The notes under the pieces: generated by a model
The model's database searches: none
What the model was told of the DNA's origin: nothing
Seen by the model: only the letters and a program-made list of their open reading frames with translations
Assembly: GCF_000337175.1 (NCBI RefSeq)
Contig: NZ_AOIJ01000041.1
Span: 1-64,000, forward strand
DNA from: Natrinema gari JCM 14663
Lineage (GTDB): Archaea > Halobacteriota > Halobacteria > Halobacteriales > Natrialbaceae
Length of the DNA: 64,000 bases
Reading direction: 5' to 3'
Position numbers and translations under genes: made by a program
Part shown: positions 50,758-62,551 of the stretch, in pieces
Layout of the letters: each line of letters opens with the position of its first letter
Position numbering within the stretch: position 1 is the first letter of the stretch

Positions 50758-53700
50758 ATGAGACGACTGCGACCCATCGCCGTCGTTTTGCTCACGACCG
50801 CGATGATCGGCAGCGTCGTCGCCCTGCCGGCACTCGGGAGCGGCCTCGAGCGCGGCGGGACGGATGCCGCGACCGACGCGGCCATTGCGTCGCCAGTCGG
50901 AGTCGAGGGGCAGGCGGCGCTCCAGAACACGAGCGAACGGGCGAGCGCACCATCGGCGACCGGACTCGAGTTCGAGCCGGTGACGATGGGGCCGTCCGCG
51001 ACCGATGGAGACACGCCCCCCGCGGATGGCGGCGCGAACGCACAGACGTCGATCCAGCAAGAGCGCGAGGATGTCGTGGAGTCGGGCGTCAGCGAGGGGC
51101 TCGCGATCGTCCAAGCCCAGGGCGTCGAGGTGACTCAGGAACAGCGAACGGCGGCGCTCGAGGGCGCTCTCGGCTCGGTCGCCCAGTATCAAAGCGCCGA
51201 GGCCGAGCAGGTCCAAGCGGCGACGACGGGCGCAGTCCACGGCGCGCTGATTCAGAACCAGTCGGTGAACGCGACGCAGCTCCAGCAGGCGGTCGGCGGT
51301 GCGATCGCCGGCGGGCTCTCTCAGTCCCAGTCGGTCAATGCGACCCAGTTACAGAGCGCGACCTGGGGGGCGGCCCACGGCGCGGTCGCGCAGCGCCAGC
51401 GCGTGAGCGGCGAACAGATGCAGGTCGCGACCCGCGGTGCGGCCGCAGGTGCCGCGAGCGAGGCGGGCGCGAACGATGTCGGCGAGGTGCCGAAGATACA
51501 GGAAGCCGCACAAGGGGCCGCTTACGGCGTGCTGACACAGTATCAGTCGGTATCGGTCGCGCAGCGCCAGCAAGTGACACTCGAGCACGTGGAACACGCC
51601 GCGGCCGGCGGAGCCGCCGGCTCGCTCGAGGGCAGTACGCGCGCGGCGATCGCACAGGACCAACGCGTCGATGCCGAGCAACGCCAGCGGGTGACGATCA
51701 AGCAGATTCAGACGGCCGCTAACGGCGGTGCGGGCGGTGCACTCGTCCAGCGCCAGGCGGTGTCGGTCGAGCAGACGCAGGCGGCGGCCCGCGGCGCGAG
51801 TCGAGGGTCGCTAAAACGGGTCCAAGCCACGCGACTCGAGCAGCGCCAGCGCGTCGCGACCACGCAGGTACAGGAGGCGTCTTCCGGTGCGGCGACGGGC
51901 GCGATCTCCCAAGGTCAGGCGGCGACTGTCGAACAGATTCAGGCGGCCGCTGACGGTGGCGCGGGCGGTGCGCTCATCCAGCGCCAGACGGTGTCGGTCA
52001 CGCAGATTCAGTCGGCTGCGAGCGGTGCCGCGGAGGGTGCGGTGACCGGTGCGAGACAGCGTCAGGCGGTGACCGTCGAGCAGGTACAGGCCGCCGCATT
52101 CGGTGCCGGGGAGGGGGCAGTGAGCCAGACGCAGGTAGTCGATGTGACGCAGATCCAGCGTCTCGCTCGCGGCGGCGCAAGCGGTGCGCTCGTCCAGACG
52201 CAGGCGGCGTCAGTCACGCAGATCCAGACGGCGGCGAGAGTCGCCTGTGAGGAAACGGCACAGGTCGTCCAGTCCCAGCGGATCAGCGTCACGCAACTCC
52301 AGACGCTCACGCAGGAGACGGCGGCCGACGCGACCGCGTACGCAGTGCAGGTGGAGACCGATGACGTGACGCGCATTACCCAGCGCGTCGAGGTCGAAGT
52401 CGTGCAGCGAATCGAGACGATCGACCGGATCGAGGGGACGGCCACGATCGACTTCCCCGATCAGGAGACCGAAGGCGAGACAGTCAGGATCGAGGACGTG
52501 TCGCTTTCGGAGGGTGGCTTCGTCGCCGTCTACCGAGATGCCGCCGTCGACGCCGATCCCGACGATCTCGTCGGGGTCTCGAGCGAACTCGAGGCCGGCG
52601 AGCACGAGAACGTCACGGTCGAACTCAACGAGTCGCTCGCGGAGAGCGACGCGCTCGTGGCGGTCGTCCACCGCGACACGAACGACGACGGGACGTTCCA
52701 GTACGCCGAGTCCGACGGCGAGACGGACGGCCCCTATGTCACCGAGGCCGGGACGCCGGTGCTCGACGGCGCGTTCGTGACGGTCACGGACGAACCGGAC
52801 GAGGCGAACGCGACCCTTTCCGTCGACGACCAGACGGGGGACGGTGAAACCCTCACGGTCGCGGCGGCGAACGCCTCCGTCCCCTACACCGTGACCGCGA
52901 CCTACGACGGCGAAACCGCCACAAGCGACACGTTCGCGGCCGGCGAGGAAGTCACGAACCGCTCCCTCGATCTGGAGCCGCCACTCGAGGGGAACGCGAC
53001 CGTCGACGTTTCGGTTCGCGCCGCGGCGGACGACGCAGTACTGGCGACCGACACCATCGAGTACACCATCACGGACGAACCCGACGAGCGCGAGGCGACG
53101 CTCTCGGTCGACGACCAGGAAGGCGACGGCGAAACCCTCGAGATCGACGCGGCGAGCGCATCCGTGCCGTACGTCATTACGGCCGAGTACGACGGACAAC
53201 GGGTCGACAGCGACCCCTTCGAGGCCAACGAGACGGTCGCGGACCAGATCCTCGATCTGGAGCCGCCACTCGAGGAGAACGCGACCGTCAACGTCTCGGT
53301 TCGCGCCGTGGCGGACGACGCGGTACTAGCGACCGACGCCATCGAGTACGCGGTCGCCGAACCCGATCCGACGGAGCCGACGGCGAACCTCACGGTGGCA
53401 GATCAGACGGGTGACGGTGAGACGCTTACCATCACCGCAGCCAACGCATCCGTCGAGTACGCAGTCACGGTCACCGACGAGACCGGGGCCCGACTCGCCA
53501 CAAGCGACACGTTCGCTGCCAACGAAACGATCGGGCCGACTGAGTTCGATCTGGAGCCGCCCCTCGAGGAGAACGCGACACTCGAGGTCGCGGTCGTCGC
53601 GGCGGCGGACGGGACCCCCATCGAAACGGATACCGTCGAGTACACGGTCGACGGCGAACTCGAGGCGTTCGATGTCGAGTTCACGAGTTGCTCGCGCGCG

Positions 53701-55182
53701 GTGGTCACTGCGTCGCTCGAAGCGGGCGATCAGGTCGCCGCGAGCACGGGCTTTTACGATTCCGCCGGCTTCGGGAACACGATCATCGAGGACGCGGTCA
53801 CCGCCGGTGACGAGATCGAGGCACCGTTTACCGGGACGATCGTCTTCGAGATCGGCGACGAACGCGACGTGACGACCGCGGGCGACGAGGTACTCGTCGA
53901 GGTCCCCGATTACGGCACCTTCGGGACCTACATCTCCGGTATCAGTTCACCGGAAGCGGTCCCCTTCGCGTCGATCGATTTCCCGAACCCCTCGGCGAGG
54001 GACTGCGACCAGGACGCGCGACCCGCGCTGCCGACGCTGTCCGTCGAGGAGACGACGCCCGCCGAGGACGGGACCGCCATCGACGTGACGTTCGGCTACG
54101 AGAACCCGAACGACGCGACGATCGCCGGCAACAGCCAGTTCGTCGAGGGGACCACGACCGACGAGCCCCCGTCCGAACTGGCGTCCGGGTCGGAGTCGTT
54201 CACCGTCGAGTGGACGCCCGAGAGCGACGACGAACGACTCGTCTGGGCGATGGACTTCGCGAACTACGGGTACGACGACCCGGTGACGGCGGCGACGCCG
54301 CCCGCCAGTGAAATTCAGCCGTCCGAACCCGCTGCGTTCGACGTCTCGATCGCGTCAGTCACCAGCCCGATCGAACGGGGCGACCAGCTCGTGGTCGAGG
54401 CCCAACTCCAACACGTCGGCGGCGAGGCGGGCACGCAGAACGTTACGCTCGCGATCGGCGAGACCGCGGTCGACTCGCAATCGGTCTCGCTCGAGCCCGG
54501 CGAAAGCCGAACCGTCTCGTTGACCGTCGAGACGGACGACCTCGAGCCCGGCGACTACCCGCTCGCGGTGTCGACCGATGACGAAACAGCGGCGACGACG
54601 GTGACGGTCACGGAGAGCGGGACGCCGGCCACGTTCGCCGTGAGCGACGTGTCCGCACCCGACAGCGGAGTAGCCGGCGACGAGGTGACGGTGACGGCGA
54701 CGGTCGAGAACCAGGGTGAACTCGAGGGAACGCAGCCGGTGGTCTACAGCGTCGACGGCCAGCCCGTCGCCGAGTCGACCGTGACGCTCGCAGCCGGACA
54801 GACGGCCGAGATCCCGTTCTCGTCGGCGTTGCCCGAGGGAGCGTCGACACATACGATCACGACCGACGACGATCAGGAGGCGGTGACGATCGAAGCGGCC
54901 ACAACGGAGCCCGGGGGAGAGAACGGTGACGCGGAATCGGACAGCGGCCCCGAGACATCACCTGACGACTCGGGACCACCTGACGATGCGGGACCACCTG
55001 ATGAGACAGAACCGTCTGACGATACAGGACCGCCTGACGACGCGGGACCGTCTGATGAGACAGCACCGCCTGACGATGCGGAACCGACTGCCGATGAGGA
55101 CTCCGACCCGGTCGAGACGCCGGGCGACGCAGCCGGCGGAGCCACGGAGGGAACCGCTACAACCGAAAACACCACCGGCTAA
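50758..55182 (+). CDS. giant secreted repeat protein (1474 residues) with Gln-rich 23-residue repeats, DUF7282-like and CARDB-like domains
   Basis: A Sec-type signal peptide starts the protein (MRRLRPIAVVLLTTAMIGSV). Residues about 95-560 hold some 14-16 copies of a 23-residue repeat with the pattern xQxQxVxVxQxQxAAxGAAxGAx (for example IQNQSVNATQLQQAVGGAIA). Residues about 563-677 match the haloarchaeal DUF7282 pattern as I recall it (FPDQETEGETVRIEDVSLSE, HRDTNDDGTFQY). Three 95-residue tandem repeats follow (about 678-965; LSVDDQTGDGETL, LEPPLEENATV). Then comes a unique segment, two CARDB-like adhesion modules (about 1190-1375), and a Pro/Asp/Gly tail. No C-terminal membrane anchor or sorting signal is seen. 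It stands alone, and its role in the cell surface or matrix is inferred. Confidence 0.85.
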   Translation: MRRLRPIAVVLLTTAMIGSVVALPALGSGLERGGTDAATDAAIASPVGVEGQAALQNTSERASAPSATGLEFEPVTMGPSATDGDTPPADGGANAQTSIQQEREDVVESGVSEGLAIVQAQGVEVTQEQRTAALEGALGSVAQYQSAEAEQVQAATTGAVHGALIQNQSVNATQLQQAVGGAIAGGLSQSQSVNATQLQSATWGAAHGAVAQRQRVSGEQMQVATRGAAAGAASEAGANDVGEVPKIQEAAQGAAYGVLTQYQSVSVAQRQQVTLEHVEHAAAGGAAGSLEGSTRAAIAQDQRVDAEQRQRVTIKQIQTAANGGAGGALVQRQAVSVEQTQAAARGASRGSLKRVQATRLEQRQRVATTQVQEASSGAATGAISQGQAATVEQIQAAADGGAGGALIQRQTVSVTQIQSAASGAAEGAVTGARQRQAVTVEQVQAAAFGAGEGAVSQTQVVDVTQIQRLARGGASGALVQTQAASVTQIQTAARVACEETAQVVQSQRISVTQLQTLTQETAADATAYAVQVETDDVTRITQRVEVEVVQRIETIDRIEGTATIDFPDQETEGETVRIEDVSLSEGGFVAVYRDAAVDADPDDLVGVSSELEAGEHENVTVELNESLAESDALVAVVHRDTNDDGTFQYAESDGETDGPYVTEAGTPVLDGAFVTVTDEPDEANATLSVDDQTGDGETLTVAAANASVPYTVTATYDGETATSDTFAAGEEVTNRSLDLEPPLEGNATVDVSVRAAADDAVLATDTIEYTITDEPDEREATLSVDDQEGDGETLEIDAASASVPYVITAEYDGQRVDSDPFEANETVADQILDLEPPLEENATVNVSVRAVADDAVLATDAIEYAVAEPDPTEPTANLTVADQTGDGETLTITAANASVEYAVTVTDETGARLATSDTFAANETIGPTEFDLEPPLEENATLEVAVVAAADGTPIETDTVEYTVDGELEAFDVEFTSCSRAVVTASLEAGDQVAASTGFYDSAGFGNTIIEDAVTAGDEIEAPFTGTIVFEIGDERDVTTAGDEVLVEVPDYGTFGTYISGISSPEAVPFASIDFPNPSARDCDQDARPALPTLSVEETTPAEDGTAIDVTFGYENPNDATIAGNSQFVEGTTTDEPPSELASGSESFTVEWTPESDDERLVWAMDFANYGYDDPVTAATPPASEIQPSEPAAFDVSIASVTSPIERGDQLVVEAQLQHVGGEAGTQNVTLAIGETAVDSQSVSLEPGESRTVSLTVETDDLEPGDYPLAVSTDDETAATTVTVTESGTPATFAVSDVSAPDSGVAGDEVTVTATVENQGELEGTQPVVYSVDGQPVAESTVTLAAGQTAEIPFSSALPEGASTHTITTDDDQEAVTIEAATTEPGGENGDAESDSGPETSPDDSGPPDDAGPPDETEPSDDTGPPDDAGPSDETAPPDDAEPTADEDSDPVETPGDAAGGATEGTATTENTTG
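51041..52380 (+). repeat. tandem 69-bp (23-residue) Gln-rich repeats
   Basis: Units such as SQSQSVNATQLQSATWGAAH and VQRQAVSVEQTQAAARGAS recur end to end, mostly 23 codons apart with some spacers. Each alternates a Q/V strand-like half with a small-residue GAxxGA half. Confidence 0.75.
52789..53652 (+). repeat. three ~285-bp tandem repeats in the repeat protein
   Basis: Units begin near 52789, 53074 and 53356 (285 and 282 bp apart). Each encodes DQxGDGETL, a VPY or VEY strand, FxAxE and LDLEPPLExNAT. The first two are the most alike. Confidence 0.75.
54955..55085 (+). repeat. Pro/Asp/Gly codon repeat near the C-terminus
   Basis: Repeated PPDDAG, PSDET and PPDDTG units encode an acidic, extended tail of about 40 residues. 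Confidence 0.7.
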
Positions 55183-55294
55183 GCAGTCCACGAGCCTCGC
55201 GTCTGCCACCGCTACGGTGCGCGCTCGTGAATTTTTCTGGCTGCGAAAAATACGGTTCGGAGGCCGTGCTGCGCCGATCGGTGTATCGGAGCCG

Positions 55295-55585
55295 TCAGTG
55301 CTGGTGTCCGGTTGCTTCGCCGAACGTGACGCCGAACCGCTCCTCGAAGAGATCCATCACGCGGGCCTCCTGGACCTCGAGGTCCTCGTCGACGTCCTCG
55401 CCGTGGTGGACGAGATGGTGGGCGCGGCTGGCAAAGGACAACAACACGACATCGCCGACGGTTTCGGCGTCGCTTTGGTCACCCTCGGCCACGAGGTCGA
55501 CGAGACCGGACGGGACCGTGATTTCGTCGGTTGCGCCGTCGTCGGAACTGATCGAGAACGTCGTCGTCTGAACGTCGTCGCTCAT
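55295..55585 (-). CDS. small haloarchaeal conserved protein (DUF7545-like)
   Basis: The 96-residue acidic protein starts MSDDVQTTTFSISSDDGATD. A helix-rich C-terminus RAHHLVHHGEDVDEDLEVQEARVMDLFEERFGVTFGEATGHQH has a His-rich patch. The pattern matches a short haloarchaeal family I recall as DUF7545; the number is from memory. Function unknown. It converges with the repeat protein gene. Confidence 0.75.
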   Translation of the reverse strand: MSDDVQTTTFSISSDDGATDEITVPSGLVDLVAEGDQSDAETVGDVVLLSFASRAHHLVHHGEDVDEDLEVQEARVMDLFEERFGVTFGEATGHQH

Positions 55586-55710
55586 ATAGTGACGGTCGGG
55601 AACCGGCCGTAAAGATGCTGTGGCTTGCACCCGAGAGCCGATCGCGACCGTCCCGCGCCGGGACGCGACGTGCCGTGGTCTTTTTGCTCCTCGGCGTCGG
55701 ACCTCCGACT

Positions 55711-55854
55711 ATGCCATCCGTCGAACTCGAGGAGGAGACAATCGACCGACTGGAGGCACTGCGCGTCGACGACGAGTCATACGACGAGCTCGTCAACGAA
55801 CTCATCAACATCTACGAAACGAGCGAATACACGCTCTTTCACGCCGGCGACTGA
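55711..55854 (+). CDS. very small acidic protein (47 residues, DUF7557-like)
   Basis: The product (MPSVELEEETIDRLEALRVD start, DESYDELVNELINIYETSEY middle) looks like a short ribbon-helix-helix-type or antitoxin-like protein common in haloarchaea. I recall the family as DUF7557; the label is from memory. A longer upstream in-frame extension has no conserved sequence, so the start at 55711 is used. Confidence 0.7.
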   Translation: MPSVELEEETIDRLEALRVDDESYDELVNELINIYETSEYTLFHAGD

Positions 55855-55907
55855 CGGCGGTGCCGACGCGTCGCGATCCGGAGACCGTGCGAGGGACGCA
55901 GGACGGC

Positions 55908-56372
55908 TTACTGGCCGTCGGCGGCCTGCTGCCGGATCGTCTCCCACTTCCCCTTGGACTCGAGGTGTGACTGGAGTTGCGCCGCGTACTCCTGCGTGAG
56001 TCGTTCGGCCGCCTTCCGTTGGTCGTCCTCCGAGGGGCCGCTGTTGCCCCCGACGCCGAGCGCGCCCATGATCGAGTCGAGGACGCCCCCGCTCGACGAA
56101 CTCGAGCCGTCGTCGGCTCGCCCGCCGGCCATCGCTCCCATCCCGGCCTGGACGTTGTCGAGTTCGGGGATGACACCGTCGATTTTGTCCGTGTTAGCGA
56201 CGATCCGTGCCTGATCGGGATCGTCGGGGCGTTCGATCTCGAACTCCGTGGCGGTCATGATCAGACTCCACTGCTGGTTGGAAAACTGCGACGCCTCGAT
56301 CTGCGTCGAGAACTCCTGATCGACGGCCATCCGTTCGCCGACGATCCGGTCCGTCCACGGGTTGTCGCTCAT
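55908..56372 (-). CDS. haloarchaeal conserved protein (DUF5799-like)
   Basis: The 154-residue protein begins MSDNPWTDRIVGERMAVDQE and has FSNQQWSLIMTATEFEIERPDDPDQARIVANTDKI. A Gly/Ser-rich linker (DDGSSSSSGGVLDSIMG) follows, then a helix EDDQRKAAERLTQEYAAQLQSHLESKGKWETIRQQAADGQ. This order matches the DUF5799 family. No catalytic motif is seen and no role is known. Confidence 0.8.
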   Translation of the reverse strand: MSDNPWTDRIVGERMAVDQEFSTQIEASQFSNQQWSLIMTATEFEIERPDDPDQARIVANTDKIDGVIPELDNVQAGMGAMAGGRADDGSSSSSGGVLDSIMGALGVGGNSGPSEDDQRKAAERLTQEYAAQLQSHLESKGKWETIRQQAADGQ

Positions 56373-56544
56373 GGCCTCCGGTTGGATCGGTAGCTGTATC
56401 AGCGTTTTCCTCCGCCGCGTTCGACGCTCCCACGGCAGTGCGGACGGCGAATCGGACTCCGGGCGAGCTATCGTCTCGAGTGAGGGTCACGGTCGCCGCG
56501 ATAACGTTAATGTAGCTCTTTGTCGTGTGCCACCATGTATCGTA

Positions 56545-57021
56545 ATGTACGACTGCATTCTCGTGCCGACCGACGGTTCGCGCGAGGTCGAACGCGCACT
56601 CGAGTACGCCGTCGAGTTCGCGCGTCTGCACGACGCGACGATTCGAGCGCTGTACGTCGTCAACGCGGCCGGCTACGGCGGCCTTCCCATGGAGGCCGCA
56701 CTCGAGGGCGTCAGCGATGCGCTTCACCAGGAGGGGCAGGCGGCAGTCGGCCGAGTCGAGGACCTCGCGCCGGCGACCGTCACGGTCGAACCGACGGTGC
56801 TTGAGGGAGCACCGAGTCGAGTCATCATCGAGGAGGCCGACGCCGCGGAGTGCGATCTGATCGTGATGGGCACCCACAGTCGCGGCGGGATCGATCGATT
56901 GTTGCTCGGCAGCGTTACGGAACGGGTCGTCCGTCGGGCATCGGTCCCGGTATTGACGGTCCACGTCGACCCCGACGATCTCGACGACCGGTCCGAAGAA
57001 CCGTGGCTCACTGCCGAGTAA
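56545..57021 (+). CDS. universal stress protein A family
   Basis: The 158-residue protein starts MYDCILVPTDGSREVERALE and has the ATP-binding UspA motif MGTHSRGGIDRLLLGSVTERVVRRASVPVLTV (GxxGx9GS). The first 60 residues form the usual Rossmann-like beta-alpha half. Such proteins bind ATP and modulate stress responses. It stands alone. Confidence 0.9.
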   Translation: MYDCILVPTDGSREVERALEYAVEFARLHDATIRALYVVNAAGYGGLPMEAALEGVSDALHQEGQAAVGRVEDLAPATVTVEPTVLEGAPSRVIIEEADAAECDLIVMGTHSRGGIDRLLLGSVTERVVRRASVPVLTVHVDPDDLDDRSEEPWLTAE

Positions 57022-57093
57022 CCACGGCTTCCGATCACGCCTGACCCACCGCGCTCGAGGTTCGATCCCGAACGGGGACCGCGTTCGCGGCGG

Positions 57094-57576
57094 TTACAGC
57101 GCTTCCGGAAGGAACGGCGTTACGTCGTCGTGGACGAACTCGACGTAGTCGTCGTTCAGCCGCCTGCAGAACAGTCGGAGTTCGCCGTCCGCCCGGATTT
57201 GCTCGAGTTTCGTCTGGCCGGACCCGAGGTCGTAGTAGGCGGGGACGAGGACGACCGTCTCGTCTTCCGGTGCCTGCTCGACGACGAGCAGGTAAAGCAT
57301 CCCGCCGTGTTCGGCTTGAAACACGTCGACCGCGGTGAACGTACAGTCGTCCGTCAGCGCCTCGAGGTCCTCGTACTCGGGTCCCGGCACGACCACGTCG
57401 AGGCCCGTTCGCGTCTCGGCGTCCACGAGGACGGAATCCCCTGGGTGGAGTTCGAGGGCCGTCCACCCGCGATCACGGTACTCGTCGGCGATCGCCGTCA
57501 TGTCCTCGATGACGGACTGCCAACCGGACTGCGCCTGGACGGTCTCGGGAGTCTCGTCCGTGGGCTGCTCGCTCAT
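57094..57576 (-). CDS. haloarchaeal conserved protein of unknown function
   Basis: The 160-residue acidic protein (MSEQPTDETPETVQ start) contains VIEDMTAIADEYRDRGWTALELHPGDSVLV, GLDVVVPGPEYEDLEAL, FQAEHGGMLYLLVVEQ, VLVPAYYDLGSGQTKLEQIR and DYVEFVHDDVTPFLPEAL. The last third is reminiscent of conserved haloarchaeal single-domain proteins, but no function is recognised. A TATA-like CGTTTATCC (minus, about 57598-57606) lies 27 bases before the chosen start. Confidence 0.75.
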   Translation of the reverse strand: MSEQPTDETPETVQAQSGWQSVIEDMTAIADEYRDRGWTALELHPGDSVLVDAETRTGLDVVVPGPEYEDLEALTDDCTFTAVDVFQAEHGGMLYLLVVEQAPEDETVVLVPAYYDLGSGQTKLEQIRADGELRLFCRRLNDDYVEFVHDDVTPFLPEAL

Positions 57577-57657
57577 GTCTGCACCGCGTGCATCACGGGG
57601 GATAAACGTTCCCAAGTCCCGCAAGCTATTTGATGGCTGCCAAGAGAACTGCTGTCA

Positions 57658-60648
<2,991 letters not shown>

Positions 60649-60858
60649 CGAGGGCCGCGGGCACCGCCTCAGCGCCGGACGGCGCGACCGCGAGTGACCG
60701 TCCTGGCGACGCCGATTCGATATGTGCGCCCGAAACCGCGCATATTTTTCATTATATTTAGTTAAAATAACGTCTCAGCCACACCGATTGTGTCGTTGGG
60801 TGTGGTTTTCACTATCTTGATCGATAGCATTATATATGTAGATACAAGCACTACGCTT

Positions 60859-62499
60859 ATGCCAGGTGATAACAACCAGGTCTCTCGGCGTCGGTTCATG
60901 AAGTCCGCCGGGAGCGCCACGGTCGTCGCGACGGCTGCGAGTTCCGTTTCCGGCTGTCTCGGCGGCAATGGCAGTGGTGGTGGGACGCTTCGATACGGTC
61001 GCAGTGCACACTCGAAAACCCTCGACCCGCAGGATACGACCAGCGGCGAGGTGTCGAAGGTCACGAACCAGATTTACGACGGGCTCATCGACTTCCAGCC
61101 CGGCGAGGCAGCGATTACGGAGAGCCTCGCGGTCGACTGGTCGATGGAGGGGACGGACGTCACGCTCGAACTACGCGAGGACGCCCAGTTCGACGACGGG
61201 ACCGACTTCACCGCCGACGATTTCATCGCGACCTACCGGCGGTTCGTCGACGAGGAGTACGAGTACCACGTCGGTGACCTGTCCTCGTACGGGCCGTTCA
61301 CGCTCGGCAACTGGATCGACTCCGTCGAAGCCGACGGCGACTATATGCTGAACATCACGCTTACGGACCCGTACGCACCGTTCCTGCGTAACCTCGCGAT
61401 GTTCGCCGCCGTCGTCCTCCCGCAGGACGCGATCGAGGGCGATTTCGACTTCGCTACGAACGCCAATGGGACCGGCCCGTTCCAACTCGACAAACTCGAC
61501 AACTCGAACGGCAAAATCAAACTTACTCCCAACGACAACTACTGGGGCGACGGGCCGAACGTGGACCAACTCCTGTTCCTCGAACGCGGACAGAACTCCA
61601 CGCGAACGCAGGCTCTCATCGAGGGCGAACTCGAGATCATCGACAATCTCGGGCCGAACAACATCGGACAGGTCGAAGACTCCGATGCCGCCGAAGTCCA
61701 GTCCGGTGAAGGCATCAACATCGGATACATGTCGTTCAACCAGTCCCGCGTGGAAGCGTTCCGTGATTCGCGGGTCCGCCGGGCCATCAGTTACGCTATC
61801 GACACCGAATCCATCGTCTCCGAGGTCTACTCCGGGATCGCCAAACAGGCCGACCAGCCGTGCCCGCCGGCGCTTTTCGGCCACAACGACGATCTCAGCC
61901 CGTATCCCCACGATACCGAGAAGGCACAGTCGCTCCTGGAGGACGCCGGGTACGGTGACGGCTTCTCCTTCGATCTGACGACCTTCCAGAACGCCCGCGG
62001 CTACAACCCGGCACCGATGTCGACGGCGGAGTCGATCCGGACGAACCTCAGAGAGATCGGTATCGAGGTCGAGATCGACGATCGCCAGTTCTCGGACTAC
62101 CTCACCTACACCTCCGAAGGGAAACACGACGCGTCGCTGGCCGGGTGGTATACGGACAACGCCGATCCGGACAACTTCTACTACGTCCTTCTCCACCCGC
62201 AGGTCGAGTCCCCCGAAGGACAGGACTGGGTGGACTGGGACACGGAGGGGTACAACACCTCCAACCGAACCGCGTGGGCGAACCAGGAGTTCATGGACCT
62301 CATCGAGGACGCCCAGCAGGCGTCGGATAAAGACAAGCGCGCCGAACTCTACCACGAGGCCGCACAGCTCGCCTACGACGAAGCACCGTGGGTTTACATC
62401 GACTACGCGGACGAGATTCGCGGTGTCCGCAACACCGTCAATAACTACGAGGTGTCGGCCATCGGTGGCCCGCACCTCCATCTCGTCGACGTCGAGTAA
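60859..62499 (+). CDS. ABC transporter substrate-binding lipoprotein (DppA/OppA family)
   Basis: The 546-residue protein has a twin-arginine lipoprotein signal: QVSRRRFMKSAGSATVV, then lipobox SVSGC with Cys34. The mature part is a class II peptide/nickel-binding protein: LDPQDTTSGEVSKVTNQIYDGLIDF, PYAPFLRNLAMFAAVVLP, NGTGPFQLDKLDNSNGKIKL, and YMSFNQSRVEAFRDSRVRRAISYAID. It would bind peptides or a similar solute outside the cell. The start at 60859 (MPGDNNQ) fits a TATA-like TTATATATG (about 60829-60837) 27 bases upstream. The AT-rich stretch before it is the operon's second promoter. Confidence 0.9.
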   Translation: MPGDNNQVSRRRFMKSAGSATVVATAASSVSGCLGGNGSGGGTLRYGRSAHSKTLDPQDTTSGEVSKVTNQIYDGLIDFQPGEAAITESLAVDWSMEGTDVTLELREDAQFDDGTDFTADDFIATYRRFVDEEYEYHVGDLSSYGPFTLGNWIDSVEADGDYMLNITLTDPYAPFLRNLAMFAAVVLPQDAIEGDFDFATNANGTGPFQLDKLDNSNGKIKLTPNDNYWGDGPNVDQLLFLERGQNSTRTQALIEGELEIIDNLGPNNIGQVEDSDAAEVQSGEGINIGYMSFNQSRVEAFRDSRVRRAISYAIDTESIVSEVYSGIAKQADQPCPPALFGHNDDLSPYPHDTEKAQSLLEDAGYGDGFSFDLTTFQNARGYNPAPMSTAESIRTNLREIGIEVEIDDRQFSDYLTYTSEGKHDASLAGWYTDNADPDNFYYVLLHPQVESPEGQDWVDWDTEGYNTSNRTAWANQEFMDLIEDAQQASDKDKRAELYHEAAQLAYDEAPWVYIDYADEIRGVRNTVNNYEVSAIGGPHLHLVDVE

Positions 62500-62551
62500 C
62501 GCGGTCGTTGACAAGAATTATCTTAAACATACACACTCATCCCTCCACATA

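Noticed and set aside
50608-51240. 210-codon minus-strand frame over the start of the repeat protein
   Set aside because: Basic Arg/Leu-rich shadow. The plus-strand frame has a signal peptide and ordered repeats.
51041-52380. regularly spaced repeats suggesting a CRISPR array
   Set aside because: The repeats are in frame, degenerate, contiguous without unique spacers, and encode a protein repeat.
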